Part shown: in pieces, positions 8,732-16,671 of the stretch
Layout of the letters: the number at the start of each line of letters is the position of its first letter
Numbering within the stretch: the first letter of the stretch is position 1
Assembly: GCF_002027705.1 (NCBI RefSeq)
Contig: NZ_MBTG01000045.1
Coordinates: forward strand, 1-64,000
Reading direction: 5' to 3'
Length of the DNA: 64,000 bases
Origin: Paenibacillus ferrarius
GTDB taxonomy: Bacteria; Bacillota; Bacilli; Paenibacillales; NBRC-103111
The notes under the pieces: generated by a model
The model's database searches: none
What the model was told of the DNA's origin: nothing
What the model saw: only the letters and a program-made list of their open reading frames with translations
Program-made: the position numbers and the translations under genes

Positions 8732-9277
8732 TTAAAAATATGGAGGCGTCGATACGGCAAGCACCAAAGTCTCACCTTTCCATACGTTCTTATAACGGTG
8801 CGGTGTTCTAGCGTCGTAATAAATACTGTCTCCCTCCTCCAGAGTGTATCTATCATTCCCTAGCATGAACTCTATACACCCAGATTGGACATGCAGAAAT
8901 TCTTCTCCTTCGCTGTGCCCTACACCTACATCACCGGAGGTTGCACCTTCTTCAAGCACACCCAAGATTGGCCCCATCTTATTTCTACTTCCCTCGCTAA
9001 GGGAATACCACGTAATACGAGAGCCTTCAGAATGTACCAACGTTTTGCGCTCATTTTTTCTCACGACAATGCTTTGTTCTTTATTTCCGAATAAATTGGT
9101 GAAGTTAACATTTAACGCATTGGCGATTCGCTTCAGGACGCTTATGGATGGGTTCGCTTTGTTGCGTTCGATTTCGCTGAGAAACGATAATGAGATGGAT
9201 GCTGCGTTTGCCACCTCTTTGAGCGTTAATTTCTGTTTTTTGCGAGTATTTCTTATAGCCTCTCCAATAGAATCCAT
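8732..9277 (-). CDS. XRE-family regulator with C-terminal cupin domain
   Basis: 181 residues. Residues 6-60 are a classic helix-turn-helix (LTLKEVANAASISLSFLSEI, ERNKANPSISVLKRIANALN). Residues about 105-175 form a cupin with GEEFLHVQSG and a downstream PHRYKN, as in SutR/PuuR-like sensors of small metabolites. It is divergent from the operon starting at 9524. A perfect 17-bp palindrome lies just upstream of its start and a related copy lies just upstream of the operon, so it very likely autoregulates and controls the operon. The effector is not apparent; the operon suggests an ester, lactone or imine-generating compound. Confidence 0.88.
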   Translation of the reverse strand: MDSIGEAIRNTRKKQKLTLKEVANAASISLSFLSEIERNKANPSISVLKRIANALNVNFTNLFGNKEQSIVVRKNERKTLVHSEGSRITWYSLSEGSRNKMGPILGVLEEGATSGDVGVGHSEGEEFLHVQSGCIEFMLGNDRYTLEEGDSIYYDARTPHRYKNVWKGETLVLAVSTPPYF

Positions 9278-9304
9278 CTGCCATTTCTCCTATCGATACA
9301 TTTT

Positions 9305-9321
9305 TTTCGCTGTCAGCGAAA
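9305..9321. promoter_or_regulatory. Palindromic operator (likely XRE-cupin binding site)
   Basis: TTTCGCTGTCAGCGAAA is a perfect 8-1-8 palindrome, 28 bases before the XRE-cupin start codon. A related copy lies at 9494-9510. Confidence 0.65.
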
Positions 9322-9493
9322 TTAATATTATGATCTTAATCAAAATAACGAGCAATAGCAAGCCCTCTCGCGAGGTCTCAATTCCGGTGTAAAAACGTTG
9401 ATTTGACGTCATTATTGGATTAAGATTTTAACAAGGCTGATGTGTAAATACGATCCCGGGACATTTGCACATAATTAGTTTTAATATAATATT

Positions 9494-9510
9494 TCAGTTT
9501 CAGCGAAATT
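9494..9510. promoter_or_regulatory. Second operator copy upstream of the hydrolase operon
   Basis: TTTCAGTTTCAGCGAAA shares 13 of 17 positions with the palindrome at 9305, including the whole right half-site. It lies between the AT-rich TATAATATTT stretch (likely -10) and the ribosome site of the first operon gene, where binding would block transcription. Confidence 0.55.
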
Positions 9511-9523
9511 TTCGAGGAGGGCG

Positions 9524-10426
9524 ATGAGCCAAATGACAAAGCTACCCAAGATTTACACCGTAGGCGATACCACTGTTACCCGCGTTACGGAAATGGTAAT
9601 CAGTGGCGTTCCACCAGAAATATATTTCTCAGGCACGTGGGATCCCACTTTTTTGGAAGAGAACAAACAATCCTTCCCAGAAGGATTAATAGATGACAAT
9701 TCGCAGCTCATCGTTAGCATCGGCACCTGGCTCGTGAGAACGCCGAAGCATACGATTCTTATTGATACAGCTACAGGAAATGATAAAAACCTGCCACTTA
9801 ATCCGGATCTCGCCAATCTACAGATGCCTTATCTCGAGCGGCTTAAAGAGGCTGGCGTTACTCCAGAGGAAGTTGATTACGTGTTATTAACGCATTTGCA
9901 TGTCGATCATGTCGGTTGGAATACGAAGCTTGTCGACGGCAAATGGGTACCGACATTCACGAATGCTAAGTATGTTTTCCCTATTAAAGAACAAGAATAT
10001 TACTCCAGTGAAGCAAGCCATAACAAAGAAAACGAAGCAAACTTCAATGTTTATGAAGAGAGTGTACTCCCTGTTGTAGAGGCTGGCTTAACGGAAACAA
10101 TCGGTCCAGAAGGCGGGAAGTTTCTAGATATATTTACATTCATTCCGACTCCAGGTCACAGTATCGGACAAATGTCCATTCGTCTTTCATCAGGTGGAGA
10201 AGAAGCTTTGTTCGGCGCCGACATCATGCATCATCCATTCCAAGTCATGAAACCTGAATGGAACTCTATGTACTGTGAATTTGGTGATCAAGCTCGAATC
10301 TCCCGCAGGTGGGCTTTGGAATACCTCGCCGATCGCCCAATTATTTATTTCAGTACGCACTTTCCAGAGAGTTCAGCAGGTTATGTAACCAGAAGCGACG
10401 ACGGCTTCAACTGGCGCTTTATCTAA
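9524..10426 (+). CDS. Metallo-beta-lactamase-fold hydrolase
   Basis: About 300 residues. The zinc motif HLHVDHVGWN (HxHxDH) lies near residue 125, followed by PTPGHS and GADIMHHP, which supply the later metal ligands. The size and order fit the MBL hydrolases that include lactonases and methyl-parathion-hydrolase-like esterases; no signal peptide is seen. First gene of an operon with an alpha/beta hydrolase 25 bases downstream. Two starts are possible: ATG at 9524 is only three bases after AGGAGG, ATG at 9533 is twelve bases after it. The substrate cannot be read from the sequence, and a quorum-signal lactone is only one option. Confidence 0.85.
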   Translation: MSQMTKLPKIYTVGDTTVTRVTEMVISGVPPEIYFSGTWDPTFLEENKQSFPEGLIDDNSQLIVSIGTWLVRTPKHTILIDTATGNDKNLPLNPDLANLQMPYLERLKEAGVTPEEVDYVLLTHLHVDHVGWNTKLVDGKWVPTFTNAKYVFPIKEQEYYSSEASHNKENEANFNVYEESVLPVVEAGLTETIGPEGGKFLDIFTFIPTPGHSIGQMSIRLSSGGEEALFGADIMHHPFQVMKPEWNSMYCEFGDQARISRRWALEYLADRPIIYFSTHFPESSAGYVTRSDDGFNWRFI

Positions 10427-10451
10427 TATAACGAAAAGAGGCGAAACATTT

Positions 10452-11453
10452 ATGTCTAACAATACATTCAAAAAATCTATTAACATCGTATCCGAGAACT
10501 TTAACATAGCCAGCGACACACCTGGTATCGAGCTATCGATCCGCAATAAACGCCCTGCATCTATGACTGTCTTCTCTAACGAGAAAACGATCGTCATGGT
10601 TCATGGTGCTACTTATCCAGTTGGCAGCCTGTATGACGTGGAGCTAGACGGATTCACCTTCCTTGATTACCTAGCCAGCCACGGCTATGACGTCTATGCG
10701 GTAGACGTTCGCGGCTACGGCGGATCCACTAGACCTCCAGAGATGGAGCAGCCAGCGGATCAAAATCCTCCGCTTGTTCGTACAGAAACCGGGGTTCGTG
10801 ACTTTGGCTCGGCCGTAGACTTCGTCCTCAAGCATCGCAATCTAACAAAGGTCAATGTACTTGGGATGTCTTGGGGCGGTACGGTGGCCGGGGCATACAC
10901 AAGCCTTAACAACGACAAAGTAAACAAGCTATCCCTCATCGCTCCTCAGTGGCTAAGCACCAAGCCAATACCCATCGATACAGGTGGTCCGCTTGGCTCT
11001 TACCGACTTGTGCCAGCAGGCACCACTAAAGAACGCTGGTTAAGTGCAGCTCCCGAAGGGAAGCGTGACGGCCTAATCCCTGAGGGTTGGTTCGAGAAAT
11101 GGGTTGAAGCAACTCTGGCAACCGATCCTAATAACAAGACAGTACACCCAGAACATATTCGTGCTACCAACGGGCCTATTCTAGATATACGCGAATATTG
11201 GACGGTTGGGAAAGCCTTCTATGAGCCTAAAGCTATTACCGTACCTGTGCTCCTCGTCCACGCAGAGTGGGATATAGATGTGCCCTTAGAATTGGCACAA
11301 AACTTCTTTACCTCCCTAACAGGTGCTGCTTATCGCCGTTGGGTTGAGATCGGAGAAGGCACTCATATGGTACTACTCGAGAAAAATAGACTTCAGGCGT
11401 TCCAAGCGGTTCAATCATTCCTAGACGAAGCTTATACGCCAGCGGGCCAATAA
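10452..11453 (+). CDS. Alpha/beta-hydrolase
   Basis: 333 residues. The oxyanion region MVHGATYPVGSLYD is followed by the nucleophile elbow GMSWGG (GxSxG) near residue 140, an acid in HAEWDIDVP and the catalytic histidine in GEGTHM. This is the standard Ser-Asp-His hydrolase order. It is cytoplasmic, with no signal peptide. It follows the MBL-fold hydrolase and precedes RidA, suggesting sequential hydrolysis of the same class of ester or amide. A terminator-like hairpin after it may lower expression of the downstream genes. Confidence 0.85.
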   Translation: MSNNTFKKSINIVSENFNIASDTPGIELSIRNKRPASMTVFSNEKTIVMVHGATYPVGSLYDVELDGFTFLDYLASHGYDVYAVDVRGYGGSTRPPEMEQPADQNPPLVRTETGVRDFGSAVDFVLKHRNLTKVNVLGMSWGGTVAGAYTSLNNDKVNKLSLIAPQWLSTKPIPIDTGGPLGSYRLVPAGTTKERWLSAAPEGKRDGLIPEGWFEKWVEATLATDPNNKTVHPEHIRATNGPILDIREYWTVGKAFYEPKAITVPVLLVHAEWDIDVPLELAQNFFTSLTGAAYRRWVEIGEGTHMVLLEKNRLQAFQAVQSFLDEAYTPAGQ

Positions 11454-11497
11454 CGACGCAACATCAGCGGATTTCAATACTATCTCCTAGCTATTCT

Positions 11498-11528
11498 GAG
11501 ACCCGCAGCTTGTTGCTGCGGGCTCTTT
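11498..11528 (+). terminator. Intra-operon terminator
   Basis: GAGACCCGCAGC (11498-11509) pairs with GCTGCGGGCTC (11515-11525), followed by TTT. It may end the two-hydrolase transcript or attenuate the three genes behind it. Confidence 0.65.
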
Positions 11529-11583
11529 AATAACCGAATGCTATACGACAAAACCTGAATACATTGAAGGAGGCATATGCACC

Positions 11584-11973
11584 ATGAATCATACAGCTAT
11601 AACATCTGCTCAAGCGCCGGCTGCAATCGGGCCTTATTCACAAGCCATAGCTGCAGGAGCTGTTATTTACACATCAGGAATGCTCCCAATAGATACGGAG
11701 GGCCAGTTGAAGGAAGGCATCGTTGCACAAACTCAACAGATCTTATCGAACCTTCAGAACGTATTATCGGAAGCTGGCTATACGCTAGAAGACGTTGTGA
11801 AAACCTCAGTCTTTATGACTAATCTGGATCACTTTGGGCAAATGAATGACGTCTACAGCCATTATTTCGGTAACCATCATCCCGCTAGAACTACCGTGCA
11901 GGTAGCCAAACTGCCGCGTAGCGCCGAGATCGAGATCGAACTGGTTGCCATCAAACGACAGTTAAACCAATAA
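11584..11973 (+). CDS. RidA family reactive imine/enamine deaminase
   Basis: 129 residues with the full RidA pattern: APAAIGPYSQAI near the N-terminus, YTSGMLPID, VVKTSVFMTNL, and ARTTVQVAKLPRSAEIEIEL carrying the arginine and glutamate of the active site. Members hydrolyse 2-aminoacrylate-type imines released by PLP or amino-acid enzymes. GGAGG is ten bases before the ATG; an out-of-frame ATG seven bases upstream is not used. Its presence suggests the operon handles a nitrogen-containing compound. Confidence 0.92.
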   Translation: MNHTAITSAQAPAAIGPYSQAIAAGAVIYTSGMLPIDTEGQLKEGIVAQTQQILSNLQNVLSEAGYTLEDVVKTSVFMTNLDHFGQMNDVYSHYFGNHHPARTTVQVAKLPRSAEIEIELVAIKRQLNQ

Positions 11974-12014
11974 GGCTACTGTACTAGCCATATTTTGAAA
12001 GAAGGCGCGTTTGC

Positions 12015-12920
12015 TTGCGAACTTATCTGCTTCTCTTACTCTGCGCGACTCTCTATGGAAGCAATTTCGTATTCGGCTCACTCTTGCTGAGAGAATTTCC
12101 CGCAATGCACCTATCCGCATACCGACTTGCTGTCTCCTCGGTGTTCCTGCTTAGCTATTTGATCATAGCCAAGCGTATGATTCGACTGACAACACGAGAT
12201 GTCGTCTACTTAATTCCGCTCGCTTTAATTGGGATGTTACTGCACCAAGTCTCTTTCTTTACAGGATTGCAGACGATAGACGCGACGACAGCTTCGCTCA
12301 TTTTGTCACTTTCTCCAATATTCACCGCCTTGCTGGCGCGGATCTTCTTGAGAGAATCCTTCACTCTGCGTATGGCCGTAGGATCCTTGGTCGCGCTTGC
12401 CGGCGTCTTCTTCGTAGTCGGCCAAGGCAGAGGATTGCATATATCACTTACAACGGGTATGGGAATCATGTTTATTTGCATGTTCGCCTTCTCCGGAGCT
12501 ACCGTCCTAATGAGAAAGCTGACAGAAAGAATGGATGCGCTCAAAGCGACCGCATATTCAACTTTACTCGGCTGCATGCTTGTATTTCCGGTAGCCGTAT
12601 GGCGCGAACCTCATGAACAGAGTAGTCATTCCTTAGGTTGGTGGGTACTCTTAATCGGCTCGGCTCTGCTCATTCAAGGCCTATGTGCAATCATCTGGAA
12701 CAACCAAATTCAGAAGGTAGGTGCTGCCAAAGCATCCGTATTTCTGAATCTCCAGCCATTCGTAGCCATGGTGCTTGGCTACTTCATGCTCGGAACTCCG
12801 GTAACCTTCACACAAATCGGCGGTTCCATTCTCATTGTGTGCGGCGTAGTCCTTTCTACTTTGCTACCGAGAAAGAAATCACATAACGATCCGATTTCAC
12901 TCACTACGGCAAAGTGGTAA
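12015..12920 (+). CDS. EamA/DMT-family transporter
   Basis: 301 residues with ten hydrophobic segments in two homologous halves (GSNFVFGSLLLREFPAMHLS in the first; QGLCAIIWNNQIQKVGAAKA in the second), the drug/metabolite transporter design. Start is TTG at 12015, with AGAAGG nine bases upstream. Probably exports or takes up the compound or product handled by the hydrolases before it. Confidence 0.85.
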   Translation: MRTYLLLLLCATLYGSNFVFGSLLLREFPAMHLSAYRLAVSSVFLLSYLIIAKRMIRLTTRDVVYLIPLALIGMLLHQVSFFTGLQTIDATTASLILSLSPIFTALLARIFLRESFTLRMAVGSLVALAGVFFVVGQGRGLHISLTTGMGIMFICMFAFSGATVLMRKLTERMDALKATAYSTLLGCMLVFPVAVWREPHEQSSHSLGWWVLLIGSALLIQGLCAIIWNNQIQKVGAAKASVFLNLQPFVAMVLGYFMLGTPVTFTQIGGSILIVCGVVLSTLLPRKKSHNDPISLTTAKW

Positions 12921-12927
12921 TTTTATC

Positions 12928-13305
12928 ATGAGCCTTCGTATTATCAAATCGGCGATTGCAGCGATTGTTGCCATGTACGCAGCAGAGCTACTAGGGATTC
13001 ATTCACTAGCCAATACCGGATTGTTGCCCATTCTTGGAGTAGAAGTAACAAGGCGCAGAGGAATACGCAGTGCCGTTAATCGGATAACGGCGTCCGTGTT
13101 CGCTCTGGGTGCTGGATCAGCAATCTTCTGGCTTTGTGGCTTCTATCCTTGGGCTGTTGGTCTGTTTGTGCTTCTCGTATTTACAGTTCTTCATCACATC
13201 AGAAACCGCGAGGGAATCGTTACAGGTACTGTCGTTATCTTCCATTTAATCGGTTACCAATCACCATCATTTATGTTTTGGATGGTGACATTCTATGGGG
13301 AATGA
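12928..13305 (+). CDS. Short ArAE/FUSC-like membrane protein
   Basis: 125 residues with about four membrane segments, matching the N-terminal membrane half of aromatic acid exporter (ArAE) family proteins (VTRRRGIRSAVNRITASVFA). Relatives usually run past 300 residues with a cytoplasmic C-terminal domain; here the frame ends at YGE and no continuation is found before the terminator. It follows the EamA gene by seven bases. It may be a truncated relic or a short natural variant. Confidence 0.6.
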   Translation: MSLRIIKSAIAAIVAMYAAELLGIHSLANTGLLPILGVEVTRRRGIRSAVNRITASVFALGAGSAIFWLCGFYPWAVGLFVLLVFTVLHHIRNREGIVTGTVVIFHLIGYQSPSFMFWMVTFYGE

Positions 13306-13330
13306 TTAAACTGATTCACTAAGAGTCACA

Positions 13331-13371
13331 GCGGCACACTTAGACTGGAAATTATAGTCTTAGGTTGCCGC
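13331..13371. terminator. Shared terminator between convergent genes
   Basis: GCGGCACACTTAGACT (13331-13346) pairs with AGTCTTAGGTTGCCGC (13356-13371) with a few mismatches. It lies between the end of the exporter operon and the end of the BlaR1-like gene. No long T run, so efficiency is uncertain. Confidence 0.5.
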
Positions 13372-13427
13372 CGTAATAGTTAAACTAACGTTCGCAGTTA
13401 GCGTAATGTTGATCCTTGATTGGCCCT

Positions 13428-15077
13428 TTAATTTGTTACCGTAAAGATCGAATCATTTTCTTTAAGATGTTTTACTCTTTCCGAATAATTTTGTTCTGCT
13501 TGAGTTTCTGTCAGTATATTATTGTAAACTAATAAGTCATAAAACGATTTCAGTTCCTGTGCTGATATCAGCATGGGGATTCTATCGGAAGTAATCATCA
13601 TTCTTTGACCGTCTAACAGGACTGAAGTTATTTTTTCAGGCTGAACAAGCTCAATCTGGACGCCACTTTTGTCTACGACAACATACATTTCCTTTCCGTT
13701 TTCAAACCTAATATGCTCTACTTCTGCTCCGTTTGCTAAGCGACTCTGCATTTCTTTCATTGAGTAGCCAGGATTCGGATCATTTTTCAGAAGCCAGACG
13801 GCAAAATCTGTTGCGTAGACTCTGTCAGTATCATATTTTTTCCAAGATGCCCCTTTGTCCTTGCTAATCTGTATGGAATTATCATTCAATACGCGCAGAA
13901 CAATCTCGTTGTCCAAATAAAGCGCCCTATACTTTGAAGCGTTAAGCTGATCAATCAACTGCGGCACGTCCGATTTGGTAAAGGTTAAATCAATCGGCAT
14001 TAACGCTGTCGACGATTCGCCTTGATACAAGGCGGGCGTACTTTCAGCCACAGGGTTCTCGACACCCGAAGCCGTTTCCGTTTTGTCCAGTGCCGAAGTC
14101 GCAAAGACCGTAACGGTTCCGACCACAACCACAATAGCGAGCAGCATCGCCGCTCTAGAGATTTTCTTGGTTTTCATAATGGATATGATCCGTTCTTCGA
14201 TTGAGTTTTTGGAAAAATGACTAACTATTGAAGACAGCCCGCTTTTCTTTTCTTCCAAACGGACAAGTGCCATAGCATAAGAAGGCTTCATGCTTTCCCC
14301 AAATGTCCTTATGACCATCTCATCGCAAGACAGCTCGATGTCACGGTTGGCAAGGATGTACATGACCCACACGAAAGGGTTAAACCAATGGACACACACA
14401 CCAGCTACAAGTAACCACTTTTTGAGCGTGTCAAATCGTTTAATGTGAATGTATTCGTGGGTAAGGATAAGCTCGAGTTGTTTTGGATCGGTATAATCGA
14501 TATGTTTCGGCAAGAGTACCACAGGTTGAAAAATACCATAGGTGAGCGGAGTCAAAATTCTATCTAACTGTCGGATTTGCACCTTTCGCCATACAGGATT
14601 AGACTTCTGCCATTTTTGGATGAAATCATTTTCAATCGGTAACGACATTCTGTAAATATTTCGACACCGTAAATGCGGGATGATGAAAAACATAGCACAT
14701 AACGTAAAACCAATAAGCCATACCAGCACGAAAAAAGGTATCGGTGAAGCCAACTCCAATGGTACGGCTGAAGTAATCATACCATCTGTTATGGGAGGCA
14801 TGGTAACTGTGCCGCCATCTGAAATCGGTGAGTTTTGCATTAGGGAATTGCTCTCTTGTACTGTGAACATCCTGCCTAAATCATTAACCGCCGTATAAAT
14901 ATTAAATTGCGATTGGACAGAAATAGGAACAAGCAGCCGGAATAACACAATTCCCCAAAGAACGATAAAAGTCATTTTAGGAACCTTATGCAGGAGCAGG
15001 GAGCGAAAGCATACAACCGCAAGAATTATGAGGGAAGCCGATACACTCATTTCAAGCAAAGACATCCCCCAAATCAT
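13428..15077 (-). CDS. BlaR1/MecR1-type M56 metallopeptidase sensor
   Basis: 549 residues. Four membrane segments bracket a cytoplasmic zinc-protease loop with LTHEYIHIKRFDTL (HExxH) and a downstream glutamate in ANRDIELSCDE. The C-terminal ~220 residues face outside but lack the SxxK penicillin-sensor domain of true BlaR1, so the signal sensed is not obviously a beta-lactam. Its start overlaps the stop of the BlaI-type repressor gene by four bases (ATGA), implying translational coupling. In this family the activated protease leads to loss of the repressor. Confidence 0.85.
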   Translation of the reverse strand: MIWGMSLLEMSVSASLIILAVVCFRSLLLHKVPKMTFIVLWGIVLFRLLVPISVQSQFNIYTAVNDLGRMFTVQESNSLMQNSPISDGGTVTMPPITDGMITSAVPLELASPIPFFVLVWLIGFTLCAMFFIIPHLRCRNIYRMSLPIENDFIQKWQKSNPVWRKVQIRQLDRILTPLTYGIFQPVVLLPKHIDYTDPKQLELILTHEYIHIKRFDTLKKWLLVAGVCVHWFNPFVWVMYILANRDIELSCDEMVIRTFGESMKPSYAMALVRLEEKKSGLSSIVSHFSKNSIEERIISIMKTKKISRAAMLLAIVVVVGTVTVFATSALDKTETASGVENPVAESTPALYQGESSTALMPIDLTFTKSDVPQLIDQLNASKYRALYLDNEIVLRVLNDNSIQISKDKGASWKKYDTDRVYATDFAVWLLKNDPNPGYSMKEMQSRLANGAEVEHIRFENGKEMYVVVDKSGVQIELVQPEKITSVLLDGQRMMITSDRIPMLISAQELKSFYDLLVYNNILTETQAEQNYSERVKHLKENDSIFTVTN

Positions 15078-15433
15078 TCTAAGCTCTCAATCAGTAGTTT
15101 TAAGTGGTAAATTTCCTCTGTCGTCAACTTTCTCTGCCCTAAAAGCGAAGCAATCAGCCTGTCAGGGGCACCATCATACATCTTATTGATAAGCTCTGTT
15201 GTTTCATGCTCTTGCACCTGCTCTCGCGTCACAAGCGCACGGCAAACGAAATTTGGCTCTTGCCGCTCAATCGCTCCTTTATCGAGGCACTTCTTGATGA
15301 TGGTATAGGTTGTTGTCTTGCTCCATCCTATTCTTTCCTTTGTTACTTCTGCAATTCTCTTAGCAGTCGTATCTCCTTCTCGCCACAAAATCTCCATAAT
15401 GTTAAGCTCGCTGTCAAACAGCTTAATATTCAT
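15074..15433 (-). CDS. BlaI/MecI/CopY-family transcriptional repressor
   Basis: 119 residues from ATG 15433 (GAGGTG upstream). It has the winged-helix pattern of BlaI: FDSELNIMEILWREGDTTAK, ERIGWSKTTTYTIIKKCLDK, then a C-terminal dimerisation helix. It is the first gene of a two-gene operon with its M56 protease. Two perfect palindromes upstream (15459-15474 and 15485-15500) contain the CTACTGCAGTAG core expected for this family, so it should repress itself. Whether it also controls any of the serine hydrolases in the window is unproven; I saw no copy of the site next to them. Confidence 0.92.
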   Translation of the reverse strand: MNIKLFDSELNIMEILWREGDTTAKRIAEVTKERIGWSKTTTYTIIKKCLDKGAIERQEPNFVCRALVTREQVQEHETTELINKMYDGAPDRLIASLLGQRKLTTEEIYHLKLLIESLE

Positions 15434-15458
15434 ATGAAAGCACCTCATATTCCCTTAA

Positions 15459-15500
15459 TTCTACTGCAGTAGAATTAATATATATTCTACTGCAGTAGAA
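15459..15500. promoter_or_regulatory. Tandem palindromic operators of the BlaI-type repressor
   Basis: TTCTACTGCAGTAGAA occurs at 15459-15474 and identically at 15485-15500, centres 26 bp apart, separated by an AT-rich stretch that probably holds the -10. Two sites about 2.5 turns apart suit cooperative binding of two dimers. Confidence 0.85.
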
Positions 15501-15899
15501 CGTTTTTGTCGAGGGAGTTCTCCGTAACGTACTGAAACATACCCCACCTCGCTGTTCTCATTTCCCTGCCTTATAATCCGTCTACTATGTGTTCCAGGTC
15601 TGCTGCAGATTATTAAGGATGTTTGTACTCCAATGGGCTTTTAGCACGTAACTATTAAGAAATGCATATCAGCCGAAGAAAATTAAACGCGTATTGCCGC
15701 GCATAATTGCACGTTTGTAACGAGCACTCCTCGATTAATACTTTTTTCCTCAGACCAGAAAATAAAAGGATCTACATATTAGTTATGAATAAAATGTAGA
15801 TCCTTTTATTTTATTGAATTTTCTCAATCAGGGGGACCTGCTGAGCACCATTTTTCTACGAAAGCTCTCCCTTATCGTTATGGGAAAGCCTCTTCAAGA
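15501..15899. other. Intergenic region between the BlaI operon and the mannoside locus
   Basis: No gene is seen. It contains the long terminator at 15759-15812; the rest has no recognisable site. Confidence 0.6.
15759..15812. terminator. Strong bidirectional terminator at the end of the mannoside operon
   Basis: A perfect 19-bp stem: left arm 15759-15777 (AAAATAAAAGGATCTACAT), right arm 15794-15812, loop of 16. Its AT-rich outer part supplies a T run on both strands. It ends the minus-strand sugar operon whose last gene stops at 15900. Confidence 0.85.
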
Positions 15900-16670
15900 C
15901 TATATATTTGTGGCAAGTCTTTCCGCTATTCGGTGTAAGTTCGTTAAGCTAAGCTTCACGCAGTCCATTGGATTCCCTTGGCACACATCCTGCTCCACAA
16001 CATACCATGCAACAGCATTCTGCTCTCCCCATATCAAAATAGGATCGAAATTGATTACTCCCGTGCCAATTTCGGCGTACGTTCGCCTCTCATCGTTGCT
16101 CATATCCTTCACATGCATAGTCGGCATCCGATGGCTGTACGGACGAATAAATGCCGCCGGATCTTGCCCTGCATGTTTCACCCAATACACATCAACTTCG
16201 GCCAAAACAGCATTATCCGCAGAAGGCTCAAGTATATACTCCAACGCATTCATTCCATTAACGTTTGTTTCAAACTCAAATGCATGGTTATGGAAGCTAA
16301 GTGTAAAACCATCTGGCTGTATGTCCTTCGCAATATCATTTAATTGGTTGCGAAATTGCTGGTAACCTTCTTCGTTTCGAAGCTCATGAGGGACTGAAGG
16401 ACAGATCAAAGTTGTCGTATTCAATCGTCGTGCCTCCGAAAGCACACTCTCCAGTTCACTGCTTAAACGCAGAAACGAAACATGCATACCGGCCGTTTGT
16501 AAGCCTGTTTCTTGCAGCACTTCGGCAATCTCTTCAGCTGAATAACTGTGCAGTCCCGCCAGTTCAACCCCTGCCCAGCCCATTTGCTTCAGTTCTCTTA
16601 GTACGCCTGGGAAATCTTGTTCGCATTCGTTACGCAGGGTATACAGCTGTACAGCAAATTTCTGTTTCAT
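15900..16670 (-). CDS. Sugar phosphate isomerase/epimerase (xylose isomerase-like TIM barrel)
   Basis: 256 residues. The AP endonuclease-2/xylose-isomerase-like barrel is recognisable: FAVQLYTLRNECEQDFPGVL at the start, MGWAGVELAG, FHNHAFEFE, and EVDVYWVKHAGQDPAAFIR and MPTMHVKDM carrying the metal-binding Glu, Asp and His. Last gene of the mannoside operon, one base after the beta-mannosidase stop. Together with the Gfo/Idh/MocA oxidoreductase upstream it probably modifies a released monosaccharide. Confidence 0.88.
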   Translation of the reverse strand: MKQKFAVQLYTLRNECEQDFPGVLRELKQMGWAGVELAGLHSYSAEEIAEVLQETGLQTAGMHVSFLRLSSELESVLSEARRLNTTTLICPSVPHELRNEEGYQQFRNQLNDIAKDIQPDGFTLSFHNHAFEFETNVNGMNALEYILEPSADNAVLAEVDVYWVKHAGQDPAAFIRPYSHRMPTMHVKDMSNDERRTYAEIGTGVINFDPILIWGEQNAVAWYVVEQDVCQGNPMDCVKLSLTNLHRIAERLATNI

Positions 16671-16671
16671 G

